DNA from: JAWLHJ01 sp040904945
GTDB taxonomy: Bacteria; Gemmatimonadota; Gemmatimonadetes; Longimicrobiales; Gaopeijiaceae
Reading direction: 5' to 3'
Length of the DNA: 42,370 nt
Assembly: GCA_040904945.1 (NCBI GenBank)
Contig: JBBDSM010000066.1
Location: forward strand, 1 to 42,370
Part shown: positions 15,293 to 22,188 of the stretch, piece by piece
How positions within the stretch are numbered: position 1 is the first letter of the stretch
Layout: each line of letters begins with the position of its first letter
Translations under genes and position numbers: made by a program
The notes under the pieces: model-generated
Seen by the model: the letters and a program-made list of their open reading frames with translations, nothing else
What the model was told of the DNA's origin: nothing
Databases searched by the model: none

Positions 15293-15856
15293 GTGAACGA
15301 CACGACCAGGGGAGAGATCACCCGGCTAGCGCGCCGCTGGAGCGAGGGCGATGACGAGGCCTTCGACCGGCTGGTGGAGCTGGTCTACGACGATCTTCGG
15401 CGGATCGCCCACCACCATCTGGACGCCGGGGCGCGAGGTGGCACGGTGGACACCACGGCGCTCGTCCACGAGGCCTACCTGAAGCTGGCCCGTGTCGAGG
15501 GCGGTGTGTGGGATGGCCGTGCGCAGTTCATGGCCTTCTGCTCAAAGGCCATGCGCCGGATCCTCATCGACTACGCCCGCCGCCGATCCGCGGTGAAGCG
15601 GGGTGGCCCGCTCGTGCGGGTGCCGCTCAGGGACGACGACGCCGTGGTCGAGGCCGAGGTGACACGCATGCTCAGCATCGACGAAGCGCTTCAGGGGCTC
15701 GAGCAGCACGACGCCCGGATGGGACGCATCGTGGAGTGCCGCTTCTTCGGGGGGATGACCGTGGCCGACACGGCCGAGGCCGTCGGCGCGTCCACGCGAA
15801 CCGTCGAGCGCGAATGGGCCCGGGCCCGAGCGTATCTGCATGAGGCGCTCCAGTAG
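15293..15856 (+). CDS. ECF-family RNA polymerase sigma factor (TIGR02999-like)
   Basis: The 187-residue protein has the two-domain layout of an ECF sigma factor. Sigma region 2 is RRWSEGDDEAFDRLVELVYDDLRRIAHHHL with the DTTALVHEAYLKL segment (-10 recognition). Region 4 is the HTH VECRFFGGMTVADTAEAVGASTRTVEREWARA (-35 recognition). The MRRILIDYARRRSAVKRGG stretch between them is characteristic of the group often found beside TPR-type Ser/Thr kinases in Acidobacteria, Planctomycetes and Gemmatimonadota. I chose GTG 15293 because GAGAGG lies six bases before it. No anti-sigma factor gene is visible; control by the adjacent kinase is the established idea for the group but is inferred here. Confidence 0.9.
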   Translation: MNDTTRGEITRLARRWSEGDDEAFDRLVELVYDDLRRIAHHHLDAGARGGTVDTTALVHEAYLKLARVEGGVWDGRAQFMAFCSKAMRRILIDYARRRSAVKRGGPLVRVPLRDDDAVVEAEVTRMLSIDEALQGLEQHDARMGRIVECRFFGGMTVADTAEAVGASTRTVEREWARARAYLHEALQ

Positions 15857-15939
15857 GCTCGGCATCCCTCCGGGCAATGAGCCCTTCCAACGGACCGCGT
15901 CTCCCTTAATGTAGGGGTCCACACGAACGCAACTCGACC

Positions 15940-16359
15940 ATGGGTCACCGTCAGTACGATCCGGGAGCAGGTATGGGCCGCCGCAGAGGACAGGGACCAC
16001 AGCAGCACGTGAAGGGCTTTCGCCCGGGAAAGGAGCCGCCGGAGCTCCGCAAGGCGCACGCCAAAAAGCAATTCGGTGACATGAACGCTGCGCAGGAGCG
16101 GATGGTCGAACTCTTCTCCGAGCGCTCCCCCGAACAGTCACGGAAGCTGATCTCGCGTTGGAAGACGGGGGCTTTCGTCGCGGGCGTGGTGCTTTCAATC
16201 TTGACCGTCCTCGCCTGGATGTGGACCTGGATCGCAGGGACGATCGTCGGCGTGCTGGCGGGCGTGGTCTTCTTCGTGTACTTCCGGCTGCGGGCGCAGA
16301 CGGCTCAGCTCGAGCAGATGGCGGACACCGTCGCGCAGGTCACGAACCGGAAGCGTTAG
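15940..16359 (+). CDS. hypothetical membrane protein with basic N-terminal region
   Basis: The 139 residues split into a polar, basic N-terminal region (1-75; RRRGQGPQQHVKGFRPGKEP and a helix DMNAAQERMVELFSERSPEQ) and two adjoining membrane helices (TGAFVAGVVLSILTVLAWMW and AGTIVGVLAGVVFFVYFRL, about 76-117). A short coiled coil follows (RAQTAQLEQMADTVAQVTNRKR). I do not recognise a family. The stop overlaps the stop of the convergent metallophosphoesterase gene (16356-16359), leaving no room for a terminator between them. A second in-frame ATG at 15973 is possible, but the first has the longer plausible N-terminus. Confidence 0.7.
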   Translation: MGHRQYDPGAGMGRRRGQGPQQHVKGFRPGKEPPELRKAHAKKQFGDMNAAQERMVELFSERSPEQSRKLISRWKTGAFVAGVVLSILTVLAWMWTWIAGTIVGVLAGVVFFVYFRLRAQTAQLEQMADTVAQVTNRKR

Positions 16360-17792
16360 CTGCCGACGCCTGAAGCAACGTCCAACGTGAAGTACGTCAG
16401 CTCGGCTCGGGCACGAATCCGGACCGGGATGAGGCTGAAGCCGATACCACGGTTCACGTACAGCCGGTTGCCGGGCTCGCCGTAGTCCGAGCCGACCCAC
16501 CCGTCGGAGTGCACCTCGTCCCCCCCCGCGAAGGTCATCCACGTCCAATCGGGGAGGAAGGGAAGGCGGAACTGGCCGCCATGGGTGTGGCCCGCCACAG
16601 CGAGGGGAGCCTGTCCGGCCGGGATCGACTCGAAGCTGTCGGGATGGTGCATGACCACCAGACGGGCCGCCCCCGGGGGCACTGCCGCCACGGCGTCGGC
16701 GGGTCGGTCCTTTCCCGCCCAATGCGAGCCGACGCCCACCACCCAGAGGGTGCCGGCACCGGACGCGTGCTGGACCTCCCGGGCCTCGTTGTCGAGCACC
16801 TCGATGCCCGCGTCCTCCAGGGCCCGCTCGATGGTGAGCCCGGCCCGCTCGTCGACCGGTGCGCCTTCCTTGTCCATCGACCAATCATGGTTGCCCAGCA
16901 CCGCGAACACGGGAATCTCGGTCCTCGCCAAGGATGACAGAATCTCCACGGCTTCACGCGCCTCGTCGGTCGCGTCCGCTCCCGGCTTGTAGATGAAGTC
17001 CCCGGCTATGAGAACAAGGTCGGGAGAATCGCGGGCGATCCGCTCGGCCACCCGCCGTATCATCCGCGTGTTGTCACCCCACATGCCCACCTGCATATCG
17101 GCGATGACCGCCACCCGGGCGCCCCGCCACGCGTCGGGCAGGTCCGCAACGGTCCCCGTCTCCTCGCGGACGTCCAGAAGCAGGCGAGGCTCGACCAGGG
17201 ATCCGTACACGAGCACCCCGAGCACGGCGGCCATGCCGACTCCCGTGACCCTCGCCATGTACCGGACGGCAGAGCGCCGCTCGAGCTCCTCGTCCGCGCT
17301 CCAGCCCCAGCGGACGAAGAGGGTCGGCGCCAGTAGCAGAGCCCAGAGGGTGGCGAGACAGAGCACGCCTGCCTCGAAGGAGGGAGAACGCTCGTCACCA
17401 GAAAGGTGCAGGAAGACACCGGGGGCCACTCCCAGTGAGCCCAGCAGGGCGCAGCGGAGCCGCAGTCCCAGTTCTTCAGAGGGGTGGTAGCGGACGAACT
17501 TCCATTCCAATGGCAGGGCGACGGCCACCGCCACCACGAATCCCCCCCACCGCCACAAGTCGGGACTCCCGGAGGAGAGGACCACCAGAGCGGCCACGAC
17601 GGAGACGGCCAAGAGCCCGTATACCACGCGTCGGCCGAAGAACCAGAAGCCCACGGCGACGGCCAGGAGCAGACCCCAGCTCGTACCGAAGATGCCGAGG
17701 ACGCTCTCCTGCACCCACAAGATCGGCTCGGGGTCCTGGATGAAGTCCAAAGTGCCGCTCCGCGTGGCTATGGTGGGTTTGCTGGTAGTCAT
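16356..17792 (-). CDS. membrane-anchored metallophosphoesterase (YaeI/YkuE-like) with D-x-Q motif I
   Basis: A 478-residue protein with an N-terminal multi-helix membrane domain (about 25-200: WGLLLAVAVGFWFFGRRVVYGLL, LWRWGGFVVAVAVALPL and two or more others) and a C-terminal calcineurin-like phosphoesterase domain. Metal-binding motifs are ADMQVG (motif I, with Gln where most relatives have His), LIAGDFIYKPG, AVLGNHDWSM, VVMHHPDSF and AGHTHGGQFRLP. Related YaeI/YkuE enzymes act on lipid phosphates, but the substrate here is unknown. I start at ATG 17792 rather than the TTG six bases earlier. A 40-bp piece of its first TM segment (17641-17680) recurs in a mosaic pseudogene at 19460-19499. Confidence 0.85.
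   Translation of the reverse strand: MTTSKPTIATRSGTLDFIQDPEPILWVQESVLGIFGTSWGLLLAVAVGFWFFGRRVVYGLLAVSVVAALVVLSSGSPDLWRWGGFVVAVAVALPLEWKFVRYHPSEELGLRLRCALLGSLGVAPGVFLHLSGDERSPSFEAGVLCLATLWALLLAPTLFVRWGWSADEELERRSAVRYMARVTGVGMAAVLGVLVYGSLVEPRLLLDVREETGTVADLPDAWRGARVAVIADMQVGMWGDNTRMIRRVAERIARDSPDLVLIAGDFIYKPGADATDEAREAVEILSSLARTEIPVFAVLGNHDWSMDKEGAPVDERAGLTIERALEDAGIEVLDNEAREVQHASGAGTLWVVGVGSHWAGKDRPADAVAAVPPGAARLVVMHHPDSFESIPAGQAPLAVAGHTHGGQFRLPFLPDWTWMTFAGGDEVHSDGWVGSDYGEPGNRLYVNRGIGFSLIPVRIRARAELTYFTLDVASGVGS
17641..17680 (-). repeat. 40-bp segment of the metallophosphoesterase gene, source-like copy
   Basis: This piece encodes GLLLAVAVGFWF in the metallophosphoesterase. It matches 19460-19499 at 37 of 40 positions in the same orientation. 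Confidence 0.85.
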
Positions 17793-18013
17793 GATCAAGA
17801 CTCATGCCGCGGCGCGACTGCTAGTCGCGACCACTGCACCGCGCACTCCGGACGGCACATGCTCCCGCAGCCGCTCCACACCGTCGCGGCGGCGCAGCGA
17901 CCCCACGTAATCTTGTGGGTGACTCTCGGAGTATGGATCTTGCACCCAGCAGCTCCCCCACCGCCGCCGTCGCGGCGTTCCCGGGAAGTCCTATCCAGCG
18001 ATCAGGAGAGACG

Positions 18014-19147
18014 ATGCGCCTCGCTCAGTTCATCCGCGAAGAGCGGGAGCGTATCCTCGAGGAGTTCGAGGAGTTCGCCCGCACCCATACGGCCGCCGGG
18101 GACACGATGGACATCCAGGCGCTGAGAGACCACGCGGCGGGCATGCTCTCGACCATCGCGCTCGACCTGGAACAGCCGCAAAGCGACGGGGACCAGGAAC
18201 GCAAGTCCAAGGGTGACGCCCCCGACGACGGCCAGGCGGCTGACACGTCCGCCGAGAAGCACGGCACCGACCGCGCGGACAGCGGTTTCAGTCTGGAGGA
18301 GATGATCTCCGAGTACCGCGCCCTGCGGGCGAGCGTGGTGCGTCTATGGACCGACGACCGCACCCTGGATGGGACGGACGTACAGGACCTGATCCGCTTC
18401 AACGAGGCCATCGATATGGCCATGGCCGAGTCCATCCCGACGTTCACCGCCGCGCTCGACTACTCCCGCCAGATGTTCCTGGCAGTCCTCGGCCACGACC
18501 TGCGGACCCCCCTGAACGCGATCGTCGCGGCATCGAGCTTCCTTGCCACGAACGGCACGCTCACCGGGCGCGATCTCACCCTGGCGAAGCGGGTCCACAG
18601 CAGCGGCACCCGCATGGACCATCTGTTATCGGACCTGATCGATCTTACGAACTCCCGCTTCGGTAGGGGCATCCCGATCATCCCCGTGGAAATCGATCTC
18701 GTCGAGTCGGGCCAGGAGGCGGTCGACGAGTGCCTGGTGACGCATCCGACGGGCGAGGTGCGATTCGAGGTGAGCGGGAACCTCCGTGGGGCGTGGGACC
18801 CGGACCGCCTGAGCCAGGCGCTCTGTAACCTGGTCGGCAACGCGATGCAGCACGGGTCGGCGTCCACCCCCATCATGGTGACGGCGCGCGGAGAGGCCGA
18901 CGAGGTGGTCGTCTCCGTCCACAACCACGGCAGGGTGATCGAGCCTGAAGACCAGGAGCGCATCTTCGATCCATTCGAGCGCATCGTGTCCGCGGAGAGT
19001 GAGCGTCCTCGCGTGCGCAACTCAGGGCTGGGGCTGTACATCGCTGAGCAGATCGCGCTCGCGCACGGGGGCTCCATCCGGCTCCGATCCACTGAGGAAG
19101 AGGGCACCACGTTCGAGCTACGTCTACCCCGTCGCGCAGCGCGTTGA
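18014..19147 (+). CDS. soluble histidine kinase with RsbRD-like N-terminal domain
   Basis: I start at ATG 18014 because AGGAGAG lies just upstream; a longer in-frame reading begins at 17915. The 377-residue protein has no membrane helix. Residues 1-140 resemble the RsbRD N-terminal sensory domain (FIREERERILEEFEEFARTH, ALRDHAAGMLSTIALDLE). A hydrophilic linker (55-90) interrupts it before EEMISEYRALRASVVRLW. HisKA has phosphoacceptor His161 in LGHDLRTPLNAI. The ATPase domain has NLVGNAMQHG and a G2 box NSGLGLYIAEQI, but the G1 box is unusual (SVHNHGRVI where DxGxG is normal). It is an orphan kinase with no adjacent regulator. Such hybrids are seen in Gemmatimonadota, Proteobacteria and others; the partner is unknown. 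Confidence 0.85.
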   Translation: MRLAQFIREERERILEEFEEFARTHTAAGDTMDIQALRDHAAGMLSTIALDLEQPQSDGDQERKSKGDAPDDGQAADTSAEKHGTDRADSGFSLEEMISEYRALRASVVRLWTDDRTLDGTDVQDLIRFNEAIDMAMAESIPTFTAALDYSRQMFLAVLGHDLRTPLNAIVAASSFLATNGTLTGRDLTLAKRVHSSGTRMDHLLSDLIDLTNSRFGRGIPIIPVEIDLVESGQEAVDECLVTHPTGEVRFEVSGNLRGAWDPDRLSQALCNLVGNAMQHGSASTPIMVTARGEADEVVVSVHNHGRVIEPEDQERIFDPFERIVSAESERPRVRNSGLGLYIAEQIALAHGGSIRLRSTEEEGTTFELRLPRRAAR

Positions 19148-19196
19148 TGCCTCGAAGCGCGTCAGGCCTGCCCATCCGAGGGGGACCGTAGAGGGA

Positions 19197-19459
19197 GGGG
19201 CCAACCTCACCGCGCCCCGGCCGGCGTCCAATCGATACCGTACCAGGTCTCGAAATAGATCTCCAGCGCGTCGACCAGCGCTTCGGAGAAGGCGCTGCGT
19301 GCCGAGACCGAGCTCCGCACGCCCTGGTAGTTCATCTCGATCTGCACTCCGTCCACCGCCCCTCCGTCCCAGGAGCCGTGGCGGACCGTGTTGTACCCGC
19401 CCGTGAAGTGCGGCGCCCCACCCGGGGCGGCGTCGCCGACGCTGCGCACCGAGGGGTAG
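19197..19459 (-). repeat. 263-bp direct repeat, copy A
   Basis: It aligns without indels to 20881-21143 with about 19 mismatches (about 93% identity, counted by eye), offset 1684 bases. The two copies are in the same orientation and flank the S9 peptidase gene. Copy A is a 3' fragment of the amidohydrolase-like gene; copy B is within the full gene. Confidence 0.9.
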
Positions 19460-19491
19460 AACCAGAGGCCCACGGCGACGGCCGGGAGCAA
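19207..19491 (-). pseudogene. chimeric fragment: amidohydrolase-like 3' end fused to a metallophosphoesterase piece
   Basis: The 94-residue frame ends with the last 88 or so residues of the amidohydrolase-like lipoprotein at 20891 (GGYNTVRHGSWDGG, VQIEMNYQGVRSS, FETWYGIDWTPAGAR). It is preceded by LLPAVAVGLWF, which matches a membrane helix of the metallophosphoesterase at 16356. The junction is exact: the 263-bp repeat ends at 19459 and the 40-bp metallophosphoesterase match starts at 19460. The frame has no real start (TTG at 19491), signal peptide or catalytic N-terminal part. It is almost certainly a non-functional mosaic relic of local duplication. Confidence 0.85.
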
Positions 19492-19499
19492 ACCCCAGC
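19460..19499 (-). repeat. 40-bp copy of a metallophosphoesterase segment inside the mosaic
   Basis: It differs from 17641-17680 at three positions and abuts copy A of the 263-bp repeat with no intervening base. Beyond 19499 the similarity ends. Confidence 0.85.
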
Positions 19500-19630
19500 A
19501 CGCTTGACTTCATCCACCGGCGCGGCTCATGCTCTCCCCCCCAGGCGGTTCGAGCCCCCTTTGGGCCCTCCGATCCATACCATAGGTAGGACCGTGCAGG
19601 CACCCACCTTTTATCCACGGATCCCGATCG

Positions 19631-20779
19631 ATGAACCCTCCACGCCGCATCCAACCTCTCCGCACCTCCCTCCTGGCGATCGGCGTGGCGCTTCTCACGC
19701 TCACCACCGTGGCGCCGGACGCCAGCGCGCAAGAGCCAGGGGTGGTTCCGATGGACACCGCACGGGCCCGCGCCCTGTACGTGAGTGACCGGTGGGAAGA
19801 CCATCCCGACCGAGATTACGCTCGGGACATCGAGGGTAAGGCCCGAATCGACAGCATCTTCGAGGCGGTGACGGCGGGGGTCGTCGATTATCAGAAGGTC
19901 ACGTATCGGAGCCGTGTGGACGGAATGCAGATTCCGGCCTACGTCTTCCAGCCGCTCGAGAAGCGGGGGCCCCTGGGGCATGCCGCCATGATCTGGGTGC
20001 ACGGCGGCGTTCACGGCAACCTGAGCGCCAACTACTGGCCGTTCATCCGGGAGGCCGTGGAGCGAGGCTACGTGATCATCGCTCCCGAGTACCGGGGCAG
20101 CACGGGCTACGGGGAGGAGCACCACCGGGCCATCGACTACGGCGGCTATGAAGTCGACGACGTGATGGCCGGGTACGACTGGCTCACCTCGACGCTCCGG
20201 CACGTCGATCCCGAGCGGGTCGGGATGATGGGGTGGAGCCACGGTGGCTACATCACGATCCTGGCCATCACCCGCGACGAGCACCCCTTCAAAGCGGGCG
20301 CTGCGATCGTACCGGTCACCAACCTCATCTTCCGGCTCTCCTACAAGGGGCCGGGCTATCAGCGGAATTTCTCCACACAGGCGCGCGTCGAGGGCCTACC
20401 CTTCGAACGGCGTGAAATCTACAAGGAACGGTCTCCCTACTATGCCATCGACAACCTTCGGACGCCGTTGCTGGCTCACGTCGCCACGAACGACCAGGAC
20501 GTGAACTCCGAGGAGGCGTCGATGCTCATCTACAAGCTGCGCGCCACGAAGCCGGACCTGTCCGAGACGAAGATCTACGTCGATCCCGCGCCGTGGGGCG
20601 GGAGCGTTGGCCACGCCTTCAGCCGAAGGGTCGATCCCGAAACCCTCGAGCGCGTAGAGTCACCGGCGCAACGGGACTCATGGAACCGCACCTGGACGTT
20701 CCTCGAGGAGCACCTCAGGCCATATGAAGATCCGTCCACGGAGAACCGCTCGGCCACGGTTTTTCCGCCAACGGGTTAG
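19631..20779 (+). CDS. secreted S9-family (prolyl oligopeptidase-like) alpha/beta hydrolase
   Basis: A 382-residue protein with a Sec signal peptide (basic RRIQPLR, hydrophobic SLLAIGVALLTLTTVA, cleavage after ASA). It lacks the beta-propeller of full S9 peptidases and consists of the hydrolase domain alone. Landmarks are the oxyanion-side IWVHGGVHGN, APEYRGSTGYG, the nucleophile elbow GWSHGG (Ser about 200), the acid in ATNDQDVNSEEA, and the catalytic His in GHAFSRR. It probably cleaves short peptides or esters in the periplasm. The gene sits alone on the plus strand between minus-strand genes and between 263-bp direct repeats, so it could be excised by recombination. The family is abundant in Gemmatimonadota. 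Confidence 0.88.
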   Translation: MNPPRRIQPLRTSLLAIGVALLTLTTVAPDASAQEPGVVPMDTARARALYVSDRWEDHPDRDYARDIEGKARIDSIFEAVTAGVVDYQKVTYRSRVDGMQIPAYVFQPLEKRGPLGHAAMIWVHGGVHGNLSANYWPFIREAVERGYVIIAPEYRGSTGYGEEHHRAIDYGGYEVDDVMAGYDWLTSTLRHVDPERVGMMGWSHGGYITILAITRDEHPFKAGAAIVPVTNLIFRLSYKGPGYQRNFSTQARVEGLPFERREIYKERSPYYAIDNLRTPLLAHVATNDQDVNSEEASMLIYKLRATKPDLSETKIYVDPAPWGGSVGHAFSRRVDPETLERVESPAQRDSWNRTWTFLEEHLRPYEDPSTENRSATVFPPTG

Positions 20780-20880
20780 GCAGGCTCGGGGCGGGTCTCC
20801 GGCACGTAGATCTCCGCGGTCGCCGGCGAGTTCCTCGAAGGCCTGCGGCTGTTTCGGGAGATCCAGGACATGACGTGGTA

Positions 20881-21143
20881 GGGGCCAACCTCACCGCGCC
20901 CCGGCCGGGGTCCAATCGATGCCGTACCAGGTCTCGAAATAGATCTCCAGCGCGTCGACCAGCGCTTCGGAGAAGGCGCTGCGTGCCGAGGCCGAGCTCC
21001 GCACGCCCTGGTAGTTCATCTCGATCTGCACTCCGTCCACTGTCCCCCCGTCGCGCGAGCCGTGGCGGACCGTGTTGTACCCACCCGTGAAGTACGGTGC
21101 CCCACCGGGGTCGGGATCGGCGGCGCTGGGCACCGAGGGGTAG
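20881..21143 (-). repeat. 263-bp direct repeat, copy B
   Basis: This is the 3' part of the full amidohydrolase-like gene. It matches copy A (19197-19459) base for base in length. The repeat's outer end coincides with GGGGCCAACCTCACC, just past the stop codon. Confidence 0.9.
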
Positions 21144-22126
21144 CCCCGGTCCTCCAGGAGCGTGCCGAGGCTCGCGCCCCCGCGGATTAGCTCGTGGAAG
21201 GGGTGGGGCGCATTCTCCGCCAGGTGCCGGACGCTGCTCCCGGCTGCCATGGCGGGACGGTCCAGCTCGTCGTCCGACCCACCCAGGCCGGAGCCGGAGA
21301 GGAGGTACCCGAGCTCCAGGCGCTGGATGTCGTGGCCGTGGCCGTGGAGGTCGATGTACAACCCTTCGGCCCAGTCGTCCTCCACCGTCTCCGACGCGGC
21401 GTCGATGAAGCCCTGGAACTCCTTCCACGCCAGCTCGGCGTAGGGATTCCCCTGGGCCGCCTCTTCGATGGCGCGGTTCGGATCGAGCTTGGTCCGCTTC
21501 AGCCTGCAGATCACCAGATGAGGCCGCTGGCCCGTGCGCGCCTCCACCGCGTCGGCCAGGGTCCGGGCGAGCTGCTCGGTGTTGGCGTCGGTGACCGTGG
21601 TGCCCCACGTGCGATCCGGGATCCCCGACGGCTCGAGGGCGCCGCCGTGGGCCGCCGACAGGATGAGGGGGAGCGTCCCGGGCTGGTACTCGATGTAGTC
21701 GGCCCGGCCGAAGTAGGTCGTGCCCGCGGCGAAGGGTCCGTCCAACTCAGGCGGGTGGACCTCGAGGGTTGCCGAGTCCGCCGCCGACCCGGCCTCCGCC
21801 ACGATCCACGCGGTCCCGGCCCCGGCCGCGGTGGCCACGCCGCCGGGGGCGACGGTCGCCACCGACTCGTCGGAGCTGCGCCAGGCGACGGATCCGGTCG
21901 GGATCTGCGCGCCCGAGAGCGTCCGGGCCTCGAGCTCCAGCGTCCCTCCGATCTCGTGCAGGAGCGTGCGGGCGGGCGTCACCCGCAGGGCCGTGATCTC
22001 GTCCTCACCGGAAGGCGCAGTTCCGTCGGATCCGCCGCAGGTCGCCACCGCCGATGTCAGGACCACGGCCATGGTCAACCGCCAGAGAACCCGGCGCGAC
22101 CGTCTACCCCTGCTCGTACCTGCCAT
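20891..22126 (-). CDS. Big-2 domain lipoprotein with N-formylglutamate amidohydrolase-like domain
   Basis: Start ATG 22126 has AAGGAG eight bases upstream, which favours it over the ATG at 22156. The 411 residues begin with a basic-hydrophobic leader ending in VATCGGSDG, a probable lipoprotein signal. A bacterial Ig-like Big-2 domain follows (about 45-120: ITALRVTPARTLLHEIGGTL, VAWRSSDESVATVAPGGVAT). The rest looks like an N-formylglutamate amidohydrolase (FGase) fold: LPLILSAAHGG (metal-binding His), RTKLDPNRAIEEAAQG (family Asp-x-Asn-Arg), GLYIDLHGHGH (metal-binding His), and GGYNTVRHGSRDG. Cytoplasmic FGases work in histidine degradation. An exported one attached to an adhesion-type domain must act on another amide, possibly cell-wall related. 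A truncated copy lies at 19207. Confidence 0.8.
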   Translation of the reverse strand: MAGTSRGRRSRRVLWRLTMAVVLTSAVATCGGSDGTAPSGEDEITALRVTPARTLLHEIGGTLELEARTLSGAQIPTGSVAWRSSDESVATVAPGGVATAAGAGTAWIVAEAGSAADSATLEVHPPELDGPFAAGTTYFGRADYIEYQPGTLPLILSAAHGGALEPSGIPDRTWGTTVTDANTEQLARTLADAVEARTGQRPHLVICRLKRTKLDPNRAIEEAAQGNPYAELAWKEFQGFIDAASETVEDDWAEGLYIDLHGHGHDIQRLELGYLLSGSGLGGSDDELDRPAMAAGSSVRHLAENAPHPFHELIRGGASLGTLLEDRGYPSVPSAADPDPGGAPYFTGGYNTVRHGSRDGGTVDGVQIEMNYQGVRSSASARSAFSEALVDALEIYFETWYGIDWTPAGAR

Positions 22127-22188
22127 CTCCAGAACTCCTTCTTCCGTTGATCTCATTGCGTCGAGGCATCCTTCCGACCGCTCCGCCC

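Noticed and set aside
20780..20880. Short plus-strand frame ending EFLEGLRLFREIQDMTW before repeat B
   Set aside because: It looks slightly protein-like but is only about 20 codons without a start or known family; it may be a relic but cannot be supported.
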